64,000 bases of DNA from RGIG1681 sp017467625 (GCA_017467625.1 JAFUSN010000003.1:248001-312000), one strand, 5' to 3'; shown: positions 39,872-48,160, counted from the first letter of the stretch. Program-made: numbers and translations. The notes: a model not told the origin generated them from the letters alone.

Positions 39872-41866
39872 ATGAGAAAATCTATTAATAGCATAATTTT
39901 AAAATATCTTTGTTTTGTGGCAATATTTATGTTTTCTGTGGCGTGGAGCTTTTCTAGTATTTTTTTTAAGAGAGAAGCCTACGCTGAAGAAATAGCTGGT
40001 CACAGCATTTTTATTGCGTCACCAACCTACTCTGTTTTTTGTAATTCAAAAGTTTTTTTTATTGATGATTATGATTCATTACTAAAAATTTATGACACAG
40101 TTGAAAATAAATTTTTAACTGACATAAACTCTTCTGTTGATTTGTCAGAATATGGTGAATTTTTAGATGGATATTACCAAAATGAAAACTTATTCCTTCT
40201 TTCTGAAATGCATAAAATAGTTATCATAAATTTAAATTCTCTTGAGGTAATTAATATTGATCTTGATGAAACCGAATTATATACTAATTTTTCAGTTTCA
40301 ATGATAACAGATTCCTCCTCAAATTTATATTATGTTATATCGCTTGTCACTCAAAATCTTGAACAAACAAGCACACTCAAAATAGTTGTTTTAAATAATA
40401 ACTTTTCAGTTGAAAATACATCTTCTCTTCTTTTGAATTCAACAACTGATCAAATGAATGAGTTAAAGTCATCACTAATTAAATTTTTTGTGAAAAATTC
40501 AATTAATGCCAATGAATTAGATTTTGTATTTATTTATGGTACAACTTATACAAAGAATTTAAATACAATAACTATTTCCTCATTACTTTCAGGTGATATC
40601 ACAATTAGTGACATTGGAAATTATGCATTTAATGGGTTTTTGAGTGATTTTGAAAGTGATCAGATATCTATTTCGAATGTTCAATTTATAAATATTTCAA
40701 ACACTGATTATTTACTTGTAACCTACCTTAATTCAGATTCACAGCGCCTATATAAGTATAATGATAGTCCTGCATTTGGCGATTATGAAAGTTTTGCTAA
40801 ATATTTTGATAATGAAAAAGCTTTAGCATCTGAAAATTATGTAACATATGCAATTGGACAAGAAATAAATTATATTACATTTACTTTTGATGGTGAAACA
40901 GTAATAGTTTTAGATGACGACAATAACAAAATTAAAAATCCTGATATAAAATTAACATATTATTCAACTGATAACTTTATTTATTTGCAAACAACTACTG
41001 AAACAACTATTCTATCATCTCCTTGGTCATTTGAACCAATTAAACTTATTCCAGAAAACAGTGATATAGTTTGTGTTGCATCAGCTAAAATTGACAATCA
41101 GGGCGAAAATATGCTAATAGAGGACTTTTATTATTGCTTATATACATTTGAAGGCCATAATTATTTAGGTTATGTTAAAGCGGCTAATGTTGCCGCAAAA
41201 ACAATAATTCCACTATCATCTTATCGTTATTCAATATGCCGAGTTAACCCAAATTCAAATCTGTATTCCCTTCCAACTAAATCAACAGGAAATTTGGGAG
41301 AACTTGATTCATATATCATACAAACAATAACAGATAATTCAAGAATAAAAATTCTTGATGTATTATGTGGTTATGAATCAGATGGTGCTGTTATGTTAAA
41401 AGTCCAAGTAAACGAATCTGCAATTGGATATATTGAAAAAGTTGTTATAATTGATCCAAACGATAAGGTTAATTTCATTATAACAAATGCATCAATCAAA
41501 GAGGATAACACAATTGTTTATTTTGAACCAAACAAAAATTCTGAAGTTTGGGGATCTCTTAAAAAAGATTATAGAATCAGAATTAACGGCGCACGTGATA
41601 CAAAGTCTGGATTCACATCAATAAGTTTTAATGATGAATACGGTAATAAATTTTCCGGTTACATCATAACAGATGCAATTGGTGCGGATAGCTGGTCTGC
41701 CCTTCAAATTGTCGGATTAATTTTAATTGCAATTAATATTGGACTCCTAATTTTAATCTTAAGATTTAGAAAACAGTACATTGGTAATGATGGTCAAATT
41801 TATGTAAAGCACAAAAAACCAAATTATGTTGAAAACTCTGATCTAGAAAACGATCAAAATAAATAA
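39872..41866 (+). CDS. Membrane-anchored surface protein with SH3-like modules, 664 aa
   Basis: A signal peptide (YLCFVAIFMFSVAWSFSSIF, cleavage near residue 35 after AYA) is followed by about 330 residues of beta-strand pattern that could form a propeller (SPTYSVFCNSKVFFIDDYD; NLFLLSEMHKIVIINLNSLE). Then come about three SH3-like modules, each closing with a GY turn (LGYVKAANV; IGYIEKVVI; SGYIITDAI). One membrane helix at about 611-630 (LQIVGLILIAINIGLLILIL) precedes a basic cytoplasmic tail of about 34 residues. The prophage gene at 8563 is a shorter protein of the same layout. It sits alone between two terminators, directly downstream of the giant lipoprotein gene, and may be its membrane partner or a wall-binding anchor; partner status is inference from position. 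Confidence 0.7.
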   Translation: MRKSINSIILKYLCFVAIFMFSVAWSFSSIFFKREAYAEEIAGHSIFIASPTYSVFCNSKVFFIDDYDSLLKIYDTVENKFLTDINSSVDLSEYGEFLDGYYQNENLFLLSEMHKIVIINLNSLEVINIDLDETELYTNFSVSMITDSSSNLYYVISLVTQNLEQTSTLKIVVLNNNFSVENTSSLLLNSTTDQMNELKSSLIKFFVKNSINANELDFVFIYGTTYTKNLNTITISSLLSGDITISDIGNYAFNGFLSDFESDQISISNVQFINISNTDYLLVTYLNSDSQRLYKYNDSPAFGDYESFAKYFDNEKALASENYVTYAIGQEINYITFTFDGETVIVLDDDNNKIKNPDIKLTYYSTDNFIYLQTTTETTILSSPWSFEPIKLIPENSDIVCVASAKIDNQGENMLIEDFYYCLYTFEGHNYLGYVKAANVAAKTIIPLSSYRYSICRVNPNSNLYSLPTKSTGNLGELDSYIIQTITDNSRIKILDVLCGYESDGAVMLKVQVNESAIGYIEKVVIIDPNDKVNFIITNASIKEDNTIVYFEPNKNSEVWGSLKKDYRIRINGARDTKSGFTSISFNDEYGNKFSGYIITDAIGADSWSALQIVGLILIAINIGLLILILRFRKQYIGNDGQIYVKHKKPNYVENSDLENDQNK

Positions 41867-41893
41867 AAAAATGAGGGCTAACCCTCATTTTTA
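41866..41893. terminator. Bidirectional terminator between convergent genes
   Basis: Stem ATGAGGG (41871-41877) / CCCTCAT (41882-41888) with CTAA loop, extended by A/T pairs, with T-tracts on both strands. It starts at the stop of the 664-residue gene and contains the stop codon of the NUDIX gene in its loop, serving both. Confidence 0.88.
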
Positions 41894-42441
41894 TTTTTAT
41901 AATTTTTCTTTTTAAAGTTATCAAAAACAAATTCATCAGCCTTAAATAATAAAAATTCATTCATGGCTCTTTCAATCATTGATTTATCACGCTTAAGTAA
42001 TCTTGCCTTCATAACATCTTCATAGTCCAAAAATTCCATTTCAATGTCACCATCATCAAATTCACCTGAAAGACCATGATTATTATTTTTAAACTCTCTA
42101 AATCTACAAAAATAGAAATATTCAACTCTATTTGAATCAAATATAATTCCATTATAATTAAAATTTTTAGCTGTATGATAATATTTTCCAACAATTTTAA
42201 TTGGTAAAATATCAGCTCCAGTTTCCTCAAAAACCTCTCTTAAAACTGTTTCATGCACAGACTCATTGTCTTCAAGTGTTCCACCTGGAATTGAATAACC
42301 ATTATGGCGTTTTGAATGCAACAACAAAATTTGCCCCATTTCGTTTATAATTATTCCACGAACCTTTTTGGTGCATTTTCCCTTTAAATAATTTTCATAA
42401 TATAACTTTGATTTATCTTCAAAATATTCTTTAGACGACAT
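41878..42441 (-). CDS. NUDIX hydrolase
   Basis: A 187-residue protein that should hydrolyse a nucleoside diphosphate linked to another moiety; the substrate cannot be told. The NUDIX box is complete: PGGTLEDNESVHETVLREVF then EETGAD, with the Gly, Glu, Arg-Glu and Glu-Glu residues of Gx5Ex7REUxEExGU in place. The strand before it (VRGIIINEMGQILLLHSKRH) is the usual first beta-hairpin. The start chosen is ATG 42439-42441, which has AAGGA seven bases upstream; the frame extends to a TTG at 42468 but that region contains the promoter -10 box. Length is somewhat above a minimal MutT because of helical extensions at both ends. Own promoter at 42459-42487. Confidence 0.88.
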   Translation of the reverse strand: MSSKEYFEDKSKLYYENYLKGKCTKKVRGIIINEMGQILLLHSKRHNGYSIPGGTLEDNESVHETVLREVFEETGADILPIKIVGKYYHTAKNFNYNGIIFDSNRVEYFYFCRFREFKNNNHGLSGEFDDGDIEMEFLDYEDVMKARLLKRDKSMIERAMNEFLLFKADEFVFDNFKKKNYKNKNEG

Positions 42442-42458
42442 AAAACTATCCTTAGAAA

Positions 42459-42487
42459 ATAATAGCAATAATTATTCTTTTTGTCAA
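42459..42487 (-). promoter_or_regulatory. Promoter of the NUDIX hydrolase gene
   Basis: TTGACA (42482-42487), 17-base spacer, TATTAT (42459-42464) on the minus strand, followed by a short leader with AAGGA. It lies in the gap just after the stop of the upstream esterase gene, so NUDIX expression need not depend on it. Confidence 0.75.
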
Positions 42488-42491
42488 ATAA

Positions 42492-43454
42492 TCATCTTGG
42501 TTGTTTTTTTGAATAATGATTTACTGCATACTTAAATCCGTTTAATAAAAATTCTTTTGATTGCTTACCAACCCTAGTTTTTTTCCCAATAACATCAAAG
42601 ACATGATAACACCCATTGAAAATTTTAAAATCAACTTTAATTTTATGTTTTTTTAATTGTTCAACATAGTTTTTAGTTTCGTCTAAAAACGGGTCCAAAT
42701 CGCCAACATAAGATAATGCTGGAGGAAGATTAGAATAATCAGTTTCAAGAGCTGGAACAGCATATTTATCCGGTTTTAGTTGATTTTTTAAATATGTTTT
42801 CCATGCAACACGGTTTGATTTTGTGTTCCAAACTGGCATTGTATTATTTTTTGATGAATTTGTTTCTCTAGAATCCAGCATAGGATAAATTAGAATTTGA
42901 AAAGCAATCGCAAATTCTCCCCTGTCACGAGCAAGAAGTGTCAAAGCTGCCGTTAGTCCACCGCCTGCAGAATCTCCACCAACAAAAATTTTTGATGAAC
43001 TAATACCAATTGTTTTTGCATTTGTAACCATCCACTTAAGTGCCAAATAAACATCATTAAGCGCTGCAGGAAATGGTTTTTCAACAGACCTCGTATAGTC
43101 AGGTGCAACAACAATACAATTTTCTGCTTCAACAAATTGCTTAATGAAATAAATATCCTGTTCAGGAACACTCATTGCATACCCACCGCCATGAATCCAC
43201 AAAAGTCCAACTGCATTTTTAACGGGTTCCTTTGGAGTGTAAACACATAAACGAAGCTCAGATTTATCTTCCCTTTTTATAAAAAATTGTGAATAACTTA
43301 TTTTTTTTGTTAAAGCTCTACCTTTAAACATTAAATCCGTAACTTTATTTATGATCACAAATTTTTTCTTTGTGTATTTTGGCAATAAAAAATTAATAAT
43401 TGAAGCTGGTGTTCTAAGTTCTTTATCTATTTTATTTTTATCTAAACCATTCAT
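42492..43454 (-). CDS. Alpha/beta hydrolase, hormone-sensitive-lipase/acetyl-esterase family
   Basis: A 320-residue serine hydrolase. The oxyanion-hole motif HGGG is in LLWIHGGGYAMS (about residue 95-106), the nucleophile elbow GDSAGG at about 160-165 (KIFVGGDSAGGGLTAAL), the acid in GDLDPFLDE (about 265) and the His in CYHVFD (about 290). All members of the triad are present, so the enzyme should be active on small acyl esters or amides. No signal peptide is seen, hence cytoplasmic. ATG 43452-43454 is preferred: the longer frame to TTG 43472 runs through a perfect TATAAT. No Shine-Dalgarno sequence. Located convergently upstream of the NUDIX gene and divergent from tRNA-Leu. Confidence 0.88.
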   Translation of the reverse strand: MNGLDKNKIDKELRTPASIINFLLPKYTKKKFVIINKVTDLMFKGRALTKKISYSQFFIKREDKSELRLCVYTPKEPVKNAVGLLWIHGGGYAMSVPEQDIYFIKQFVEAENCIVVAPDYTRSVEKPFPAALNDVYLALKWMVTNAKTIGISSSKIFVGGDSAGGGLTAALTLLARDRGEFAIAFQILIYPMLDSRETNSSKNNTMPVWNTKSNRVAWKTYLKNQLKPDKYAVPALETDYSNLPPALSYVGDLDPFLDETKNYVEQLKKHKIKVDFKIFNGCYHVFDVIGKKTRVGKQSKEFLLNGFKYAVNHYSKKQPR

Positions 43455-43460
43455 AAAAAG

Positions 43461-43488
43461 ATTATAACACAAAGAAAATAAAATTCAA
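43461..43488 (-). promoter_or_regulatory. Predicted leaderless promoter of the alpha/beta hydrolase gene
   Basis: On the minus strand TTGAAT (43483-43488), 16-base spacer, TATAAT (43461-43466), then CTTTTT and the ATG. Transcription would start at the start codon. Confidence 0.6.
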
Positions 43489-43497
43489 TAAAAATTC

Positions 43498-43526
43498 TTG
43501 CAAAAAATAATAAAGTATGTTATTAT
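43498..43526 (+). promoter_or_regulatory. Promoter of tRNA-Leu
   Basis: TTGCAA (43498-43503), 17-base spacer, TATTAT (43521-43526), about 16 bases before the mature 5' end of the tRNA. It is back to back with the esterase promoter. Confidence 0.65.
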
Positions 43527-43542
43527 ATCCTCGTTTAAAGAA

Positions 43543-43628
43543 GCCGGAATGGCGAAATGGTAGACGCACAAGACTCAAAATCTTGCGAGGGAAACTTCAT
43601 GTGGGTTCAAGTCCCACTTCCGGCACCA
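43543..43628 (+). tRNA. tRNA-Leu (anticodon CAA)
   Basis: A complete class II tRNA. The acceptor stem is GCCGGAA/TTCCGGC. The anticodon stem CAAGA/TCTTG closes a loop CTCAAAA with anticodon CAA, which reads TTG. A long variable arm precedes the T stem-loop (GTGGG TTCAAGT CCCAC). The discriminator is A and the CCA end is encoded. It stands alone with its own promoter and terminator. Confidence 0.97.
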
Positions 43629-43630
43629 GT

Positions 43631-43665
43631 AAAAAAAGATTGGATAAATTTCCAATCTTTTTTTT
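43631..43665. terminator. Terminator of tRNA-Leu, probably bidirectional
   Basis: A long A/T-flanked stem with core AGATTGGA (43637-43644) / TCCAATCT (43651-43658), a six-base loop, and T-runs on both strands. It starts two bases after the tRNA and could also stop the leftward cysS transcript, whose last gene ends at 43721. Confidence 0.85.
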
Positions 43666-43720
43666 ATAAAATTAATAAAATTAACGGCAATTACATAATT
43701 TTTAGAACAAATTTGCGTTT

Positions 43721-44449
43721 TTAATATAAAATTGATCCATCATTATCATCAGCATGTGAAACAAATTCCTCTTCACTTTCCTGATGTTTTTTTACAATTC
43801 TTTGCATTTTTTCTTCTTCAATTAACTCTTTCTTTCTAATATCTGCATATTTAATTATAGCATTTAAAATTGGATTATATTTTTCATAAGTATCTTCATC
43901 GCTATTTTCATAAATATCGTCAATCGTAAGGAAAATTTTCTCCCCCTCTTCATTTGGTGATACTTTATAAGCAATTATTTCACCAGTTCTAGTATTAAGC
44001 AAATTTAATATACCTTTGGCATTTGCTTTAATTAAACCTGTTGTATCTGGATTAAAAATAAAAAATGTCGCATCATTTTCAAATTCACCAATGTAATCAC
44101 ATAAAAAATAATTTTCGCGCAGTTCTGAATCATCTGTATAAACTTTATGAATCTTAACTTTTTTAAGAGAAACCTGTTCAACATTTGATGTGGCAGGAAA
44201 ATGAATTCCAAGTTTTTCATACATTCCTCTATCAAAGCAATTTATAACACTTTCTTGTGAAAGTAAATGAACTTCATTAAGACAATCAGCCTTATTCCCT
44301 TCAGCTCTAACTCTTAAATAAATATTTCCATTGTTATCATAAAGCCATGAACGAATAATTTTATGCCATAAACCCTTATAATGAACATCGTGTTCATCTT
44401 CTGCAGATTGAAAAACACCATTTTGATCAAATGTATCATAAAATTCCAT
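43721..44449 (-). CDS. Degenerate NUDIX-like protein (isopentenyl-isomerase/NUDIX fold), in operon with cysS
   Basis: A 242-residue protein 12 bases after cysS, with AAGGAAG seven bases before ATG 44447-44449. The N-terminus (EFYDTFDQNG ... HKIIRSWLYDNNGNIYLRVR) follows the opening hairpin of NUDIX proteins of the isopentenyl-diphosphate-isomerase type. Where the NUDIX box should be, VHLLSQESVINCFDRGMYEK then LGI aligns without gaps to a box but keeps only the first Glu, the Arg and one later Glu. The leading Gly is Val, the Glu after the Arg is Gly, and the second of the paired Glu residues is Lys. Pyrophosphohydrolase activity is therefore doubtful. The C-terminus (about 190-242) is a charged helix. 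Possible binding or regulatory protein. Confidence 0.6.
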   Translation of the reverse strand: MEFYDTFDQNGVFQSAEDEHDVHYKGLWHKIIRSWLYDNNGNIYLRVRAEGNKADCLNEVHLLSQESVINCFDRGMYEKLGIHFPATSNVEQVSLKKVKIHKVYTDDSELRENYFLCDYIGEFENDATFFIFNPDTTGLIKANAKGILNLLNTRTGEIIAYKVSPNEEGEKIFLTIDDIYENSDEDTYEKYNPILNAIIKYADIRKKELIEEEKMQRIVKKHQESEEEFVSHADDNDGSILY

Positions 44450-44461
44450 AACAAAACTTCC

Positions 44462-45868
44462 TTATATTTTTTTATCGGTGACATTAATGTTTAGTTCAAC
44501 CAATTTATCACGTATAAAATCTGACAATTGGTAATTTTTTTCAGCTCTAAGTCTGTTTCTAATTTCTAAAACTAAATTTAAAAGTTCATCGTTACCCTTA
44601 TTCTCTTTAGTTTCAATATCAAATTTAAAATTTAAACCTAAAACACTTTCAAAAACATCCGCAATTGTAAGTGCTTGATTTAACAACTTAGTATTTGAGT
44701 TTACAAATAATTGAGATAAAACTTTTGAAAATTTAATTAACTCAGCAATTGCAAGTGGTGTGTTAAAGTCATCATCCATTCCAGCTTTAAAATTATTCAA
44801 GATTTCAATAAGTTCATCATCAACAACTTCTTCTTTTTGAGTCGCAACACTGCGTAACTTAGAAATATTTTCAGAAATTTTTTCATATTGTGATTTAATT
44901 GCTGAAATTGCTTCAAAACTGAAATCAACAGGCTTTCTATAGTGGAATTGAAGAATAAAATATCTAACAAGCATAGGATCAAAACTCTTAAATAAATCTT
45001 CAAGAGTTATAAAATTTCCAAGACTTTTTCCCATCTTTGTTCCATTAACAGTAACTAGATTATTGTGCATAAAATAATTTACAAATGGTTTTCCATTAAC
45101 AGTTTCACTTTGTGCAATTTCACTTTCATGATGAGGAAAAATATTATCAATTCCACCACCATGAATATCAAATGTTTGGCCTAAAAATTTACCACTTAAC
45201 ACAGAACACTCAATATGCCAACCTGGATATCCCCATCCCCATGGTGAATTCCATTTCATTATATGACCACCAACTGCAGTTTTCCATAGCGCAAAGTCTT
45301 CAGGATTTTCCTTATCGTCTGCAACTGTAATACGCTCACCTGATAAGTTATTTTCAAGTTTTCTTCCAGAAAGTTTTCCATAATCACTATCTTTATGAAC
45401 TGAAAAATAAACATTACCTTCTTTTGTTACATATCCATATCCTGAATCAATAATTTTTTTGATAAATTCAATCATTTCAGGAATAAACCCAGTTGCTCTA
45501 GCACTAATAGATGGCCTTTTAACACCAAGTTTGTCCATTTTTTCAAAATAATCAACTTCGTAGCGATAAGCAAGTGCATATGGATCAACATTCTCTTTTT
45601 TTGCCTGTTTTAAAATTTTATCTTCACCATCATCAGAATCGCCAACTAAATGACCAACATCAGTGATGTTTTGAACATATTTAACTTTATAACCTAAAAA
45701 TTCTAAATATCTCCTAACAACATCAAAGTTGACATAACTGCGTGCATGACCAACATGTGGTGGACCATAGACTGTTGGTCCGCAAACATACAAACCAACT
45801 TGACCTTCGTTAATCGGATGAAAAACATCTTTTTTTCGTGTAAATGAATTATAAATTGAAAGTGCCAC
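44462..45868 (-). CDS. cysS: Cysteinyl-tRNA synthetase
   Basis: A 468-residue class I synthetase that charges tRNA-Cys. The signature HIGH motif is HVGH (PPHVGHARSYVNFD, about residues 36-50) and KMSKS is KMGKS (TKMGKSLGNF, about 275). The zinc ligands are visible: Cys in YVCGPTVYG, Cys in WHIECSVLSG and the His-Glu pair in FPHHESE. The C-terminal helical anticodon-binding domain is complete. The start is GTG 45866-45868, four bases after GGAGG, and gives MALSIYNS, as in other CysRS; an overlapping ATG is out of frame. First gene of a two-gene operon, preceded by a strong promoter and a structured leader. Confidence 0.96.
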   Translation of the reverse strand: MALSIYNSFTRKKDVFHPINEGQVGLYVCGPTVYGPPHVGHARSYVNFDVVRRYLEFLGYKVKYVQNITDVGHLVGDSDDGEDKILKQAKKENVDPYALAYRYEVDYFEKMDKLGVKRPSISARATGFIPEMIEFIKKIIDSGYGYVTKEGNVYFSVHKDSDYGKLSGRKLENNLSGERITVADDKENPEDFALWKTAVGGHIMKWNSPWGWGYPGWHIECSVLSGKFLGQTFDIHGGGIDNIFPHHESEIAQSETVNGKPFVNYFMHNNLVTVNGTKMGKSLGNFITLEDLFKSFDPMLVRYFILQFHYRKPVDFSFEAISAIKSQYEKISENISKLRSVATQKEEVVDDELIEILNNFKAGMDDDFNTPLAIAELIKFSKVLSQLFVNSNTKLLNQALTIADVFESVLGLNFKFDIETKENKGNDELLNLVLEIRNRLRAEKNYQLSDFIRDKLVELNINVTDKKI

Positions 45869-45990
45869 ATTTCCTCCAAAAATAAAAGTGAGCAGTTATC
45901 TACCCACTTTAATTAGACAACTGAAAGAAACCTTATCTAAGGTTAAAATTCTACTAATACAAATAACAATGTCTAATCATAATATTACCT
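45869..45990 (-). promoter_or_regulatory. cysS leader with attenuator-like hairpin
   Basis: The leader of about 120 bases contains three elements on the minus strand. The first is ATTAGACA (45970-45977), inside a short ORF, which can pair with TGTCTAAT (45912-45919). The second is a small hairpin AACCTT/AAGGTT (45929-45944). The third is an 11-base-pair stem with a four-base loop (45885-45910) followed by a U-rich run directly before the GGAGG site. The last looks like a rho-independent terminator placed to control cysS. The T-box core sequence is not present, so this is not a recognisable T-box riboswitch. Confidence 0.5.
45954..45980 (-). CDS. Putative leader peptide of cysS (8 aa, one Cys)
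   Basis: ATG 45978-45980 to TAG 45954-45956 reads MIRHCYLY. An AGG lies seven bases upstream as a weak ribosome binding site, and a second in-frame TAG follows. The ORF overlaps one arm of the long-range stem in the leader, so ribosome position on its Cys codon could change the folding. Whether it is translated is unknown; eight codons can arise by chance. Confidence 0.3.
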   Translation of the reverse strand: MIRHCYLY

Positions 45991-45996
45991 AACTTG

Positions 45997-46026
45997 ATTA
46001 TACACTAAAAAATAAAATAGTGTCAA
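45997..46026 (-). promoter_or_regulatory. cysS promoter
   Basis: Perfect TTGACA (46021-46026) and perfect TATAAT (45997-46002) with an 18-base spacer, on the minus strand, seven bases after the end of the upstream oxidoreductase gene. This is the strongest consensus promoter in the window. Confidence 0.85.
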
Positions 46027-46032
46027 GCATTG

Positions 46033-48114
46033 TTATAACCTGGTGCTAACATAATATGTAGATTCAATTTCCTCTTGTAAATTTGAAATTTTTAATGCAT
46101 TACCCACCAAAAAAACTTCTTTTGAAAAATTAGAATTTAAAATCTCAACAAATTCATTTAAATTTGAAAACAACTCTGGCTCATAAACAAATAAATCCAT
46201 ATCAATAGATTTTGCAATTTTTTCAAAATTAAAATTTTTAGTAAAAGTTTTATTAAAAAAATCAAGTGCAAAGTTATATGGGTTTTGTTTTCTATTCATA
46301 ACAATTTCAACTGAGTCCTCTTGAATTCTAACAAGATCATAAAATTGATAAATTGGAATTTGAATTTCATTGATTTTATACATATAAAACATTAATCTAT
46401 CATTAATTATATTTTTTAAAAAATTGCACGATTTAATCATTATTGATATGTTTTTACATAATTTTTGTAGTAAAATTGCAGTTTTTAATCCAAATTCAGA
46501 ATTAATAAACAACACAATATTTTTGTTTTTTAAAACACTTTTATTTAGATTTAGGATATCAAATAAATTAAAAACATTCTGCAAAACAACGCCTTCAACA
46601 ATTAAATTTTTTTGTAGATATCCAGTTGCAAAAATTATTTTATCATACATATCAATTGTTTGTTTTTTTACAGTAAATTGTTGATTGCAAAATAAATTAA
46701 TTTTATTTTTATTTACAAATGAAAAAAATTCCTTTTGAATAAATTGATTGAATTTTTTTAAACTATAGTCTAATCCAAATATTTCCTTAATGATTGAATT
46801 GTTATTTACACTTTTGTTTTTTTCAAAAACATCAACACAAGCCCCTCGTTTTGCAAAATTTATTGCTGAAACCATTCCACTTATTCCAGCTCCAACAATT
46901 AAAATTCGTTTTTTATTTAAATCTTTTTCACATTTAAATGTGTTGAATGTATCAGGATTTATTGCGCATGTATTAAGCTTAAACTTTTTTGCACAATATG
47001 TGCAATATGAACACTTAATACATTTTTCTTCACTTCTTGAAATTATATAGTTATTTGCTGCCAATATCTCTTTAGTGACATCAAACATATTACTAATGCC
47101 TTCATTGTAATAATCACACATTTCATTTTTTGATCTATAATTATCTTTTACAATTAATAATGGATTTTCGTTACTCAAAGTTTTAATTTTGTTATCCACA
47201 AAAAATCTTTTTATTTTTTTCATTTCATTTTCAAAAATTTTTGTAGATTGAAATTCATTAAACTCTTTTAAAAATTCCGTTTCAAATGTTCCACATTCAA
47301 ATATAAAACCATCTGAACCAGCTTCAACCAACTTTTTCATTAAGTTATAAAAATTTTTTCTATCAAACGTTTTAACTTTTTTTAATGCTCTTATTTTTTG
47401 TTTAATCATTTTAAAATAATATTCTAGAAAACTTTCTATTGGTAATTTAATCAATATCACCCCATCGGTAATTTTTTTTAGTAATGTAATAAATTTTATA
47501 AGCAAATCAAAAATCGAATTAAAATATCCATATTTTCTTAAATTAAATTCATTTGACGAAAACTCACCAATTATACTATAAAGTGTTGCATCAATCACAA
47601 AACCATCAACGCCAGCAAAACTTACATATTGTGCCACTTTTTCCATTTGTTCAATCATTTTACAACAAAAACCATCCGACGTTCTTATTGATGGCATTTT
47701 TGCCGTTAAATATGATTTAATTGAGGACGGAGAACTTGAAAATATCCCAAATACTTTATTTTGATAATCACCACGACCATAAATCGATTTAAAATTGAAC
47801 AAAAACTTACTTCCATGTGAATGAATTATATCAATAACTTTTTTAAGCTTTTTCATATTTGAATTATTAAGGCAAAAATTGCTGTTATAACCGTTTTTAT
47901 CTGCATTGCCTAAACCGAGATAAAATCCACCGCTTATAATTGTTCCAACACTTGTTTTTGCCAAGTTATTGTAATATTTTAAAAATTTATCATTAAAATT
48001 TCCATGCTCATCATAAAATTCACATTCTGTTAAATTTTCAAATATGAATTTATTTTTAAAAACCTTGTTGTTGTGTTCAATAGGAGTAAATAAAATATCA
48101 TAGTTATTTTCCAT
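46033..48114 (-). CDS. Flavin/Fe-S oxidoreductase of the old yellow enzyme / 2,4-dienoyl-CoA reductase type
   Basis: A 693-residue three-part protein. Residues about 1-340 follow the FMN TIM barrel of old yellow enzymes (LFTPIEHNNKVFKNKF; IDIIHSHGSKFLFNFK; FAGVDGFVIDATLYS). The loop at about 375-400 has CIKCSYCTYC then C nine residues later before INP, the cluster loop of dienoyl-CoA-reductase-like enzymes. Residues about 410 to the end start with RILIVGAGISGMVSA, an FAD/NAD(P) Rossmann fold. It should be a cytoplasmic NAD(P)H:flavin oxidoreductase. The sequence is very divergent: several barrel motifs that are usually conserved (for example HAAHGYL) are replaced. ATG 48112-48114 is chosen; the frame extends to TTG 48141. 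No Shine-Dalgarno is present. Confidence 0.75.
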   Translation of the reverse strand: MENNYDILFTPIEHNNKVFKNKFIFENLTECEFYDEHGNFNDKFLKYYNNLAKTSVGTIISGGFYLGLGNADKNGYNSNFCLNNSNMKKLKKVIDIIHSHGSKFLFNFKSIYGRGDYQNKVFGIFSSSPSSIKSYLTAKMPSIRTSDGFCCKMIEQMEKVAQYVSFAGVDGFVIDATLYSIIGEFSSNEFNLRKYGYFNSIFDLLIKFITLLKKITDGVILIKLPIESFLEYYFKMIKQKIRALKKVKTFDRKNFYNLMKKLVEAGSDGFIFECGTFETEFLKEFNEFQSTKIFENEMKKIKRFFVDNKIKTLSNENPLLIVKDNYRSKNEMCDYYNEGISNMFDVTKEILAANNYIISRSEEKCIKCSYCTYCAKKFKLNTCAINPDTFNTFKCEKDLNKKRILIVGAGISGMVSAINFAKRGACVDVFEKNKSVNNNSIIKEIFGLDYSLKKFNQFIQKEFFSFVNKNKINLFCNQQFTVKKQTIDMYDKIIFATGYLQKNLIVEGVVLQNVFNLFDILNLNKSVLKNKNIVLFINSEFGLKTAILLQKLCKNISIMIKSCNFLKNIINDRLMFYMYKINEIQIPIYQFYDLVRIQEDSVEIVMNRKQNPYNFALDFFNKTFTKNFNFEKIAKSIDMDLFVYEPELFSNLNEFVEILNSNFSKEVFLVGNALKISNLQEEIESTYYVSTRL

Positions 48115-48160
48115 ATTAAAATTATTAACAATTTGTAACAAAATAGTCTAAATACAAAAT

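Noticed and set aside
45869..45990. T-box riboswitch upstream of cysS
   Set aside because: The leader is only about 120 bases and lacks the conserved T-box core and a recognisable stem I; only a terminator-like hairpin is seen.
48112..48141. TTG start adding nine residues to the oxidoreductase
   Set aside because: No ribosome site precedes it, and homologous enzymes begin close to the LFTPI motif, which fits the ATG at 48112-48114.
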